Source: Chrysomallon squamiferum (taxonomy: Eukaryota; Mollusca; Gastropoda; Neomphalida; Peltospiridae). From it: 64,000 nt of DNA. Below are positions 1 to 12,524 of the stretch, in pieces; the first letter of the stretch is position 1, and the number at the start of each line of letters is the position of its first letter. Location: assembly GCA_012295275.1 (NCBI GenBank), contig CM022672.1, forward strand, positions 601,943 through 665,942. Direction: 5' to 3'. The notes beneath the pieces were generated by a model. The model was not told the origin of the DNA, made no database searches, and saw nothing but the letters and a program-made list of their open reading frames with translations. Position numbers and translations under genes: made by a program.

Positions 1-3000
1 CTGATAATTTCACTTTAACCATGTACCCAACTATTCTGATAATTTCACTTTAACCATGTACCCAGCTATTCTGATAATTTCACTTTAACCATGTACCCAA
101 CTATTCTCTTTATTTCAATTTTTAACCATGCACCCAACTATTCTCTTTATTTCACTTTAACCATGTACCCAACTATTCTGATAATTTCACTTTAACCATG
201 TACCCAACTATTCTCTTTATTTCACTTTAACCATGCACCCAACTATTCTCTTTATTTCACTTTAACCATGTACCCAACTATTCTGATAATTTCACTTTAA
301 CCATGTACCCAACTATTCTGATAATTTCACTTTAACCATGCACCCAACTATTCTGATAATTTCACTTTAACCATGCACCCAACTATTCTCTTTATTTCAC
401 TTTAACCATGTACCCAGCTATTCTGATAATTTCACTTTAACCATGCACCCAACTATTCTGATAATTTCACTTTAACCATGTACCAAACTATTCTGATAAT
501 TTCACTTTAACCATGCACCCAACTATTCTCTTTATTTCACTTTAACCATGCACCCAACTATTCTCATAATTTCACTTTAACCATGTACCCAACTATTCTG
601 ATAATTTCACTTTAACCATGCACCCAACTATTCTGATAATTTCACTTTAACCATGCACCCAACTATTCTCTTTATTTCACTTTAACCATGTACCCAACTA
701 TTCTGATAATTTCACTTTAACCATGTACCCAACTATTCTGATAATTTCACTTTAACCATGTACCCAACTATTCTGATAATTTCACTTTAACCATGTACCC
801 AACTATTCTCTTTATTTCACTTTAACCATGCACCCAACTATTCTCTTTATTTCACTTTAACCATGTACCCAACTATTCTGATAATTTCACTTTTTAACCA
901 TGTACCCAACTATTCTCTTTATTTCATTTTTAACCATGCACCCAACTATTCTCTTTATTTCACTTTTAACCATGTACCCAACTATTCTGATAATTTCACT
1001 TTTAACCATGTACCCAACTATTCTGATAATTTCACTTTTAACCATGCACCCAACTATTCTGATAATTTCACTTTTAACCATGCACCCAACTATTCTCTTT
1101 ATTTCACTTTTAACCATGTACCCAGCTATTCTGATAATTTCACTTTTAACCATGCACCCAACTATTCTCTTTATTTCACTTTTAACCATGCACCCAACTA
1201 TTCTGATAATTTCACTTTAACCATGTACCCAACTCTTCTCTTTATTTCACTTTAACCACGTACCCAACTATTCTCTTTATTTCACTTTAACCATGTACCC
1301 AACTATTCTGATAATTTCACTTTAACCATGTACCCAACTATTCTCTTTATTTCACTTTTAACCATGCACCCAACTATTCTCTTTATTTCACTTTTTTAAC
1401 CATGTACCCAACTATTCTGATAATTTCACTTTTAACCATGTACCCAACTATTCTGATAATTTCACTTTTAACCATGCACCCAACTATTCTGATAATTTCA
1501 CTTTTAACCATGCACCCAACTATTCTCTTTATTTCACTTTTAACCATGTACCCAACTATTCTCTTTTATTTCACTTTTAACCATGTACCCAACTATTCTC
1601 TTTATTTCACTTTAACCATGCACCCAACTATTCTCTTTATTTCACTTTAACCATGTACCCAACTATTCTGATAATTTCACTTTAACCATGTACCCAACTA
1701 TTCTGATAATTTCACTTTAACCACGTACCCAACTATTCTCTTTATTTCACTTTAACCACATACCCAACTATTCTGATAATTTCACTTTAACCACGTACCC
1801 AACTATTCTCTTTATTTCACTTTAACCATGTACCCAACTATTCTGATAATTTCACTTTAACCATGTACCCAACTATTCTCTTTATTTCACTTTAACCATG
1901 TACCCAACTATTCTCTTTATTTCACTTTTTTAACCACGTACCCAGCTATTCTGATAATTTCAATTTTAACCATGTACCCAACTATTCTGATAATTTCACT
2001 TTAACCATGTACCCAACTATTCTCTTTATTTCACTTTAACCATGTACCCAACTATTCTCTTTATTTCACTTTAACCATGTACCCAACTATTCTCTTTATT
2101 TCACTTTAACCATGTACCCAACTATTCTCTTTATTTCACTTTAACCACATACCCAACTATTCTCTTTATTTCACTTTAACCATGCACCCAACTATTCTCT
2201 TTATTTCATTTTTTAACCATGTACCCAACTATTCTGATAATTTCACTTTTAACCATGTACCCAACTATTCTCTTTATTTCACTTTTAACCATGCACCCAA
2301 CTATTCTCTTTATTTCACTTTTAACCAAAAACCCAACTATTCTGATAAACTTTAACCATGTACCCAACTATTCTGATAATTTCACTTTAACCATGCACCC
2401 AACTATTCTCTTTATTTCACTTTAACCATGTACCTAGCTATTCTGATAATTTCACTTTAACCATGCACCCAACTATTCTCTTTATTTCACTTTAACCATG
2501 CACCCAACTATTCTGATAATTTCACTTTAACCATGTACCCAACTCTTCTCTTTATTTCACTTTAACCACGTACCCAACTATTCTCTTTATTTCACTTTAA
2601 CCATGTACCCAATTATTCTGATAATTTCACTTTAACCATGTACCCAACTATTCTGATAATTTCACTTTAACCATGTACCCAACTATTCTCTTTATTTCAC
2701 TTTAACCATGTACCCAACTATTCTGATAATTTCACTTTAACCATGTACCCAACTATTCTCTTTATTTCACTTTAACCATGTACCCAACTATTCTGATAAT
2801 TTCACTTTAATCATGTACCCAACTATTCCGATAATTTCACTTTAACCATGCACCCAACTATTCTCTTTATTTCACTTTAACCATGTACCCAACTATTCTC
2901 TTTATTTCACTTTAACCATGTACCCAACTATTCTCTTTATTTCACTTTAACCATGCACCCAACTATTCTCTTTATTTCACTTTAACCATGTACCCAACTA

Positions 3001-4616
3001 TTCTGATAATTTCACTTTTAACCACGTACCCAACTATTCTCTTTATTTCACTTTTAACCACATACCCAACTATTCTCTTTATTTCACTTTTTAACCATAA
3101 AACCCAACTATTCTCTTTTATTTCACTTTTAACCACGTACCCAGCTATTCTGATAATTTCACTTTTAACCATGTACCCAACTATTCTCTTTATTTCACTT
3201 TTAACCATGTACTCAACTATTCTGATAATTTCACTTTAACCATGTACCCAACTATTCTCTTTATTTCAATTTTTAACCATGTACCCAACTATTCTCTTTA
3301 TTTCATTTTTAAATAAAACCCAACTATTCTGATAATTTCACTTTAACCATGTACCCAACTATTCTCTTTATTTCACTTTAACCATGTACCCAACTATTCT
3401 CTTTATTTCACTTTAACCATGTACCCAACTATTCTCTTTATTTCACTTTAACCATGTACCCAACTATTCTGATAATTTCACTTTAACCATGTACCCAACT
3501 ATTCTCTTTATTTCACTTTAACCATGTACCCAACTATTCTCTTTATTTCACTTTAACCATGTACCCAACTATTCTCTTTATTTCACTTTTAACCATAAAA
3601 CCCAACTCTTCTTTTATTTCACTTTTAACCACGTACCCAACTATTCTCTTTATTTCACTTTAACCATGTACCCAATTATTCTGATAATTTCACTTTAACC
3701 ATGTACCCAACTATTCTGATAATTTCACTTTAACCACGTACCCAACTATTCTCTTTATTTCACTTTAACCACATACCCAACTATTCTCTTTATTTCACTT
3801 TAACCATGTACCCAACTATTCTCTTTATTTCACTTTAACCACGTACCCAGCTATTCTGATAATTTCACTTTAACCATGTACCCAACTATTCTCTTTATTT
3901 CACTTTAACCATGTACTCAACTATTCTGATAATTTCACTTTAACCATGTACCCAACTATTCTCTTTATTTCACTTTAACCATGTACCCAACTATTCTCTT
4001 TATTTCACTTTAACCATGTACCCAGCTATTCTGATAATTTCACTTTAACCATGTACCCAACTATTCTCTTTATTTCACTTTAACCATGTACCCAACTATT
4101 CTCTTTTATTTCACTTTTAACCATGTACCCAACTATTCTCTTTATTTCACTTTAACCATGTACCCAACTATTCTGATAATTTCACTTTAACCATGTACCC
4201 AACTATTCTGATATTTTCACTTTAACCATGTACCTAACTATTCTGATATTTTCACTTTAACCATGTACCTAACTATTCTGATAATTTCACTTTAACCATG
4301 TACCCAACTATTCTCTTTATTTCACTTTAACCATGTACCTAACTATTCTGATATTTTCACTTTAACCATGTACCCAACTATTCTCTTTATTTCACTTTAA
4401 CCATGTACCCAACTATTCTCTTTATTTCACTTTAACCATGTACCCAACTATTCTCTTTATTTCACTTTAACCATGTACCCAACTATTCTCTTTATTTCAC
4501 TTTAACCATGTACCCAGCTATTCTGATAATTTCACTTTAACCATGTACCCAACTATTCTCTTTATTTCACTTTTGACCATGTACCCAATTATTCTGATTA
4601 TTTCACTACATTATAT
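1..4616. repeat. Large 35-36 bp minisatellite, about 130 units, cut by the left edge
   Basis: The whole stretch is a head-to-tail array of one unit, mostly 35 bp, with a constant core (TTTCACTTTAACCATGTACC) and a variable block. That block is either CTGATAAT-like (type A) or CTCTTTAT-like (type B); a rarer CTGATATT form occurs near 4210-4360. The core also varies between ATGTACCC, ATGCACCC, ACGTACCC and ACATACCC. In some patches an extra T gives TTTTAACC and a 36-bp unit (about 950-1200, 1390-1540, 2220-2330, 3000-3230). The array starts before the window and ends where unique sequence begins near 4610. Because 36 is divisible by 3, the 36-bp patches give long open frames of the type MYPTILIISLLT on the + strand and their complements on the - strand. 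These are not genes: the frames break wherever 35-bp units resume. Confidence 0.98.
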
Positions 4617-4874
4617 TACAATCTAGCTGACTCGCGTTCACACTTCGTCTTCTTCAACAAAGTCTCTCATTATTCATCGTCCTCAGACTAATCCTCTGCG
4701 ATAAATAATTGTAAATTAGCGGATCAGAATCAATTACAGGAGAATCCAAACAGAGGTGTTAATAAAAGAAAGCAATATTTTGTGGGAACTGAGCGCGACT
4801 CTGAGAACGATTTGACTGTTGTGAAAAAGTCTTCAACAGCAGACGTCGTGTGAGATTCCCCGCATGGCTCGCTG
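4617..4874 (+). other. Unique sequence ending at a donor-like site; possible 5' non-coding exon
   Basis: This is the only unique, CpG-containing stretch in the first 5.4 kb. It ends at 4874 in a good splice donor context (GCTG followed by GTGAGT). It could be a first non-coding exon of the + strand GPCR 10 kb downstream, but nothing in the sequence ties the two together. A short open frame that starts at 4850 and continues into the 18-bp repeat is not considered coding. Confidence 0.2.
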
Positions 4875-4959
4875 GTGAGTGTTTTGTGTCAATACGTAGA
4901 GTTATTTCTTTTATTATATCACAACAGTTGTCACTTACGTATTACAGTAGGGAAATACG

Positions 4960-5385
4960 TTTACATGTTACAATAGTAGTACATCTTACAGTAGTGGTAC
5001 ATGTAATAGCAGTAGTATATGTAACAGTAGTAGTACATGTTACAGTAGTAGTGCATGTAACAGTAGTAGTATATGTAACAGTAGCAGTATATGTAACAGT
5101 AGCAGTATATGTAACAGTAGTAGTATATGTAACAGTAGTAGTACATGTAACAGTAGTAGTATATGTAACAGTAGTAGTATATGTAACAGTAGTAGTACAT
5201 GTAACAGTAGTAGTACATGTAACAGTAGTAGTATATGTAACAGTAGTAGTACATGTAACAGTAGTAGTATATGTAACAGTAGTAGTATATGTAACAGTAG
5301 CAGTATATGTAACAGTTGCAGTATATGTAACAGTAGCAGTATATGTAACAGTTGCAGTATATGTAACAGTAGCAGTACATGTAAT
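4960..5385. repeat. 18-bp minisatellite, about 23 units
   Basis: Tandem units of the form ATATGTAACAGTAGTAGT vary at AT/AC and at AGT/AGC. The unit length is a multiple of three, so several frames stay open on both strands, giving VHVTVV-like and TYTATV-like peptides. There is no start context, signal or domain to make any of them credible as genes. Confidence 0.95.
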
Positions 5386-5399
5386 CAAATATTGCAATG

Positions 5400-5740
5400 T
5401 TTCTTAATCCGTTGTGAACAAAATGATTTTATTTAAATGTAAAACAGTATTCACATTTTCAAAACTGTAAACCGGTTTCGTTAATTAAACTGGCGAATGT
5501 ACGCACGTGCAATACCACGTTAATCATTGTGTGTTAAGACTATTTATTAGTATAAAATAACTATCGTTAAAAGATAAATCTACTGACATAGCAAGTAGAT
5601 TTTTAAAATTTTCGATGACATTTTAACTTACAAAAGATGATAAAGTTATATTACTTGAAAGTCAAGATATTGTGCTCATCGCTTATAAAAGAAATTATGA
5701 TCAAGCAGTTCAGTCCTATTTTGTTCTTAAAAGTAATATA

Positions 5741-5771
<31 letters not shown>

Positions 5772-6100
5772 AAATGATAAAAAAGAAAAGAAAAATGATA
5801 AATAAATAAGAAAGTAAAAGAAAAAAAGAAAAGAAAAATGATAAATAAATAAGAAAGTAAAAGAAAAAATCAATTATTAAGTTTTGTATTCAATATCATT
5901 TAAAAAAATAAGTAGGACAAAAACGATTTAAAAGTAGGCAACAAAATATTAGTTATTTTGTCATTGTTCTAGGTGGATGAAAATTAATTTAAATAGTAAC
6001 ATGAAAATAATTAAAATGTTTTACTGGGTCCATGATTTTTGTCGTATTTGACTTGGAAATTTTTGTTGTTATTGTTCTACTTCTTCTTCTTCTTCTTATT

Positions 6101-6153
<53 letters not shown>

Positions 6154-7730
6154 TAATTATTATTATTTTGGTAATTCAAACACTGTTTGTACACTTGTGG
6201 TATTGTTAAATCAGCCTGTTTCTGAATACAGCGAGGTTACCTGATTCTCTCTACAAACTGACTGATTTATTTGTTGTTAAAGTGTTCTGAAAGAAGCTAA
6301 CGCACAAATGATATATTTATTTTAATAAATTATTGCATGTGTAAGCTAAATAGCAAAAATAACAGTATACAAATAAACAAACAGTAGTTGACATATCTTT
6401 GTATCTGTTCTTTTGGATTTCTAAGTAATTGGTTATCTTTAAATATTCGAACAGCAAAGTTTATAGGTGTGTGTGTGTGAGTGTGTGTATGTGTGTGTGT
6501 GTCTGTGTGCGCGTGTAAATTTTCGTTTATAGAAAAGTATTATCTCAAGAGAAGACTTCATTTTAATTAAGTATCAAGTTCAAGCTGTAGCATATTTTCA
6601 CATTATTAGTTCACAAAATACACTGATGTAGCGACACGGATACTCATTATTTCTTTAAAGTAAAGGAATTTATCACAATTATCAACTAATGACTGCTAAG
6701 GTTATTTGAACCCGGTAACCTTGGACTGATAATGCAATACTCCATTAAAACTTCCATTAACAGCTATTAGTGGAAATGACTTGTTGAATTTCCATCAGTT
6801 GACAGTAAGAGAGAAAGCACTTTACAAAACAGTCACCTCTTCTCACTAGAATCAATTTTACCTTTTACCTCTTCATAAATAAACAACTCATTAAATTCCC
6901 CCCAAAGCAGGGATGGATCCAGGACGTGATCCAGGACGTGATCCAGTGGGTGTAAAACTTGTTCATGATCACCAAATTATAAAAAAAAGAAGAAAAAAAG
7001 AAATGAGATTAACAACACAGCTATAACTAACGAAGCTATTAACAGGCTCGTTTATCCAGACATAATTAGACAGTGTCTAGTGTACTATTTTTTGTTTTAT
7101 CAAGACAGATTTAGACTATCTAGAGTAGTATTAGTTACTTTATCAAGAGAGCTGTAGACGATGTGTAGTGTACTATTGACTATCAGTTACTTTATCAACT
7201 CTGGGTCATCCTTAATTACAATGTACAAATATGAAAGTGTTTAGATTATTAAAGTAAAGAGGTTATAACAAGAAATAACTGTTACTATTGTAGTGGTCTC
7301 AGGTGCTGACTTATTGCGTTAATTTATCAGTGAAGGTAATAATGTTTATTAAAGATGTATTCAGAAATACTCTCTGGATTTGTATATAAAAATGACACTG
7401 TCAAGAAACAAATTTCAGTCAGCAAGCAAAGTCTTCATCGATCTTTGTCACCAAACAGCCTCTAGATATTGTTCACACTGCAGCGTATATTTAGTTTAAA
7501 TAATAACCTCTTATATTCCTTTTAATAAAAAGTAAAGTATTAAAATAATCTGAAGGAAATCGAATTTACGTGCGTCTGTAGAAAAAGAGAAATACAAAAT
7601 GGAGTCACAGAATAAGATAATGGCTGAAGGAAAAAAAAAAATGAAACAGGGAGAAAAAAAGGTAAAAATGAAAATGATACAAAGACATAGAAAGAAAAAA
7701 GACACTGAACAGAGAACGTGACAGAAGAAG
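5400..7730. other. Non-coding stretch with simple repeats
   Basis: AT-rich sequence with an (AAAT)n run at about 5741-5774, (CTT)n then (ATT)n at 6079-6152, and (TG)n at 6466-6515. At about 6912-6950 a short segment reads CAGGGATGGATCCAGGACGT followed by repeated GATCCAG. No coding region is recognisable. Confidence 0.6.
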
Positions 7731-7734
7731 GACG

Positions 7735-7906
7735 AGAGGGAGGGAGGGAGAGAAATGCAGAGAGAGAGAGAAACACAGAGAGAGACAGAGACTGAGAAAG
7801 AGACAGAGAGAGACAGAGACAGAGGGAGACAGAGTGAGACAGGCAGAGAGAGACAGAGAAAAACAAATAGAGAGAGACAGAGACAGAGAGAGACAGAGAG
7901 ACAGAA

Positions 7907-7968
<62 letters not shown>
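7735..7968. repeat. GA-rich tract ending in perfect (GA)n
   Basis: An impure GAGACA/GAGAGA tract leads into an uninterrupted (GA)n run at about 7912-7967. Open frames on both strands (RERE on +, SLSL on -) are translations of this tract. Confidence 0.95.
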
Positions 7969-7969
<1 letters not shown>

Positions 7970-7970
<1 letters not shown>

Positions 7971-10900
7971 CTGTTTGTCATCAGTATAACAAAGTCGTTA
8001 ATTAGCTTCACGTTAAGCTACCAACAAAAGCTGACCTGCTGTCTGTGCATGCGCATAAAATGAGAGTATCAAATTAACCGCCATGTTTAATGTCTGCACC
8101 GTTCGACAATGGGATCAAAAACAGCAAATACTTTATTAATGGCGGCACTGATTGGATTTTATTCTGATTACTCCCCACAATCTTTGAGAGAGAAATACTA
8201 ACAATACGAGTATTTCTTGTAGCCATGACAGGCAGGATTCAGGCATCGTTTGGAGTAGGTTACAAGTCGGAGGGTCAAAATTCAGATACAACACAGCGTT
8301 GTTATCGTGTAAATGCGGAACTCTGAGTCTACGGCTTCTCCTAGCTTTAGGCCTCGCCACGTCTGAACCCTGCCTGTGAGACACACATGCATACAACATG
8401 CATGCACGTATGAACGTATTTCTGTATACATCAAAGATAAATATAGATCACATTTATTTCACGTCTGTACAACTTAGTACGTAAACAACAATATTAATAT
8501 AAACACTTGTGAAGTTCCAGTAGGTGTGTATTGATTTTGTTGTTTACAGTAAACTTGTTGTAACGTCGGGGAATTGAAGCGTCTCAGAAAGCTCATAAAA
8601 ACAAAACTCTCCAATCAGCAGCAGAGAACTTAGCGCCCACCGCAGCTTGTTAGTTTACTGTAATCGCTCGACGACAGTTACTAATGACATCCTTATCTGA
8701 TGACAGCCAGTTCAACTGGTTACTCTGTAACCCTGTAACTCATCACACTGTGACTGTACTTGTAACTACTACAGAGTCATTATTTTATTGTATCTAACGA
8801 ATGTCAAATTTTTATTAATCATGCATCAGCAGCTTAGATATTATGTAAACTTTCTGTATACAGCACAGCACAGCACACATCTCTGTGTTTTGTGAACGAA
8901 ATGTAACCGTCTCATTTCTTGTAAGTTTTAAACAATCAGTAATCTGTAAAATGTTTATATTTATAAAATAAGACGTTTGCATGTAAAAGAAGTAATTTCT
9001 TTCATCTGAAAATGTTTGTAATTGTCTGAACAAATAACATGAAATGATAATATCAAGTTACAATTAAAATAATCTTTTCTGTGAGAACTGTTTACACTTA
9101 CACACATTTAGTATATATATTCTTATACAAGTGAACACAAAAAAAGAGGCGCAGACACAGACAAATACAAACATACACAAACACACCTACAGAGATAATC
9201 AGACGACAACAAAAGACAAACAATAAACACGTAACTTACATTCAGTTTTGTGCGCAGTGAACAATGATGATTTTATAAGAAGTATAAATATTTACATATA
9301 CTGCAGTACAATACATCACAGAACTGTAATTTGAAAATAAAGCAAACACACTGGCAACATTTAGATTATATCAGTATTAGTTGCCGTAGTAATTCATCAG
9401 CTATAACGATGTATTGAGTGTTTTATCAGAAATCTGACAAATGTAAAGTCATTACTAAACATTCCTTTGTTTTGTGAGATCCAAACGACGCTGAGCTGGC
9501 TTCGGTGATATGACAAACACAAGGATCGTTATTAACGAGTTATTTCTGGCCGAAGAATAGCCGCATTAAAAGTAAAAATAATATTTCTAAACAGACGAGC
9601 AGCTTCTCAATGCTCCCTAACGTCCAGTCGTCATCTGCATGAAAGTCAGTATTGTCTGATTGTTAATATTTGAACGTAACATACTCTTTTCATTTCACTG
9701 CATAGTGCCAAATCCTCACCCCAGTAATGTCTTTCTACCTCCGACTTCTTTACACATTGCGAAATTCTCAAATACCAAAAAAAAAAAAACATTTAAAAAA
9801 AATAATAATATAATGCTAATATGCTGCTGCTATTACTACTACTACTAGTCATCAACTGTAACAGAAGTAGTAGTAGTGGTGGTATAGGTAGACGTCAAAC
9901 TAGTTTAATACACGTGATTCTTGTGGACTGGTTTTTTATGTGTGTTTGGTATCAGACTGTTATCTAACTGAAGCTTCGCCCAGAAATACCACACATTGTC
10001 ATTTCCACAGAGACGTCTGGGCGAACGCATCCCCGCAATTTGGAGATTAATGTAACTTTTGTGACAATTCACCATTCAAATCCAATTACCGGAAATGAAA
10101 TCCTCGATCTCCTGCAGATCTTCTACTTCCGGTGTTATGAGAAAATCAGAAGTCACAAACATGCGACGTTCAGTTACCAATCCGGAGCAACGTTAACGAG
10201 ACGTACGTCGGCCACAACGGCGTTCACGCGACGCCTACTACTAAGTCATCTGGATTTCAGTAAATCAGTTCAGAAATGGAAAAAAAAAAAAAAAAAAAAA
10301 AAAAAAACCGTTGCTTCAAAAGGTAAAGGCAAAAAAATTTTGTTTCTTACAGAATTTATTTAAAACTTTTGTCTTTTCCATTTAAAAACCCCAAACAATC
10401 TTACATTTCAAAATTTTTATTTTAGACATTTACATACAGTTTCATATCTATTTCTATCTCATCATAAAATTAATCAGTTCATATTTTCTTAACGACATTT
10501 CAGTACCGTTTACTACACCCGGATGAAAACATGTGTGTAAATATGGTGGCTATTCATACTATTATTGATTAGAATGACTAAGTAGTTATTACCTAACTCC
10601 ACTCTTCCAGGCTTCTTTCCTGTTCATCGTATCCTCAGTTTCCAGTATCTTTGTTTTAGAATTTCATATTTACTTATCTTCTTATTTTATTTATGTCGTT
10701 AATTCTTTGGTCATTTTCTGTTTGGTGTATCGCACTAACATGGATATTTTTAACACACTGTTGATTATATAATTAATACTGTTGTCATTTATCAGTTCTA
10801 TACTTTCTGTTTATAAACTGTTTGTTACGTGTTAGCTAATCTGAGTATTCGAGATCGCTTCTCGATACCGACTTTTACTCAAAGCTATCGTAATGTCCTG

Positions 10901-12275
10901 TACTCGACATATGCACATCAGGAATATAAGCGTTTATCATCAAATTATTATAAAATTTATTTAAACAGCAAATTATTAAAAGGTAAGTGTGTAAACACAT
11001 AAAAATTTGTTAAAAACAGTCAACACACAAAACTGTACAAGTCTGTTTTCTTATAACTAACAAACTCAGTCACTATTTACTAGAGATAAATCACCCTGGA
11101 ATGGGTGACAGTAAGAATTAACTTCACAGACCACTTTACCAAACAGATATCGACCATCGATAATCGTATTCACGCGATATGTAGTTTCATTCTCCGTACA
11201 TCAGCACAGAAACAAAAGTAATAACTGGAAAGTGAAATACTGCTTAGAGCTAACAAAAACAAAACTATGTGTGTATATAATAGTGGAATAAAATTAATAT
11301 TCTATATATATATATATAACATTTTTATATATGTTTATTTTTATTATTTATTTATTTATAATTTTACTTATAATATAATACCAACTATATTTTGCATATT
11401 TCTAAATAATTGTCTTTTTGTCTTAATGATGCATTACTTTGTCAGTATCAGATAACAGTCTAATAATGTATCTTATTTATATCCTGTGTTTTATCTGTTA
11501 TTTTACTTGTCAATATCATACAGTAAAAAATGCTTATATATACAGTGGACACTCATAAATAAACACAACAAATACAACATTCATTTGGAAGTAATATAAA
11601 CTGTTTAATATAATCGATTAATCGCTTCTGGGATTTTTTCTTCGGCAGTTAGTTCTGTAGATTGTCCACAAGTTACTGATAAGGAACAATTTATCTGTTA
11701 AGCGACAACTACGCCGGAGTCACAGTGAAACAACGTGACTGACGTGACGCTGTTACCTAAACAAAGTGTCACGTACAAACAGGAACTGAAGACGTTTTCC
11801 TGAGTACCACAATAAAATTAAAAGCAATTACAATCTTACCAAAAGCAGAACTGGTTAGGAATGTGTTGCTGTTGGCAACTTATTTAATAACGTCCACATT
11901 CAGTACCCCATTGACATTTTAATGACACATGCGGCGATGCTGTGTCACGTGACCATGCCCACGGAAAAAACCCGGACGTATTGACTGTTAATCAGAAAAG
12001 CATGTCGATGTGTTTATTGAAAAATAACGAACCAGTGTAATTCGATTGAGGGCAACTGCTCGACCATTGGAAGAACAAGAAATTACCACACTTCATTTTA
12101 CAGCAGGCTATGAGAAATCTGTGTTGTTAAATAAATACCACGTCTTTTAAAACAGTGGGAAGACTTGGTAAAAGTTAGTACAGGAATACTCAGTGTGGAG
12201 GCTTGTTTAAATGTAATTATGTTGTCTGGATTCGCATCGCAAGTATTTCATAGACTAGAAAATTGTATTTTATTT
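7970..12275. other. Non-coding stretch, no gene recognised
   Basis: Mixed AT-rich sequence. A perfect 10-bp inverted repeat (TTCGCCCAGA at 9975-9984 and TCTGGGCGAA at 10016-10025) encloses 31 bases. A pure poly-A run lies at about 10279-10307. An 87-codon open frame on the - strand (8136-8399) has no recognisable domain and no homologue I know. I see no gene here. Confidence 0.55.
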
Positions 12276-12387
<112 letters not shown>

Positions 12388-12524
12388 CATTCTCACTGTT
12401 ATTGTCTTTTGTTTCTGTTTTTGTATTACTCCAATCTGAAATATAAATTGTTTAATTTTCTCTCGGTTTCTGTCTCTCCCACTGTGTAACTGTCTGACCC
12501 TTTCTCTCTGTTTATCTCTTGTGA

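Noticed and set aside
863-3239. Several open frames of 60-130 codons on both strands with a 12-residue repeat
   Set aside because: They are in-frame translations of 36-bp minisatellite units and stop where 35-bp units resume.
1-4616. CRISPR-like regular repeats
   Set aside because: Units are directly adjacent with no unique spacers, and the DNA is eukaryotic.
4850-5407. A 185-codon frame rich in VHVTVV and its - strand partners
   Set aside because: Translation of an 18-bp tandem repeat; three frames are open at once and none has a domain.
7511-8063. Ser/Leu-rich and Arg/Glu-rich proteins
   Set aside because: Both strands of a GA-rich microsatellite; no non-repetitive coding portion.
8136-8399. 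87-codon frame on the - strand
   Set aside because: Sequence is not repetitive, but there is no family resemblance, splice context or start support.
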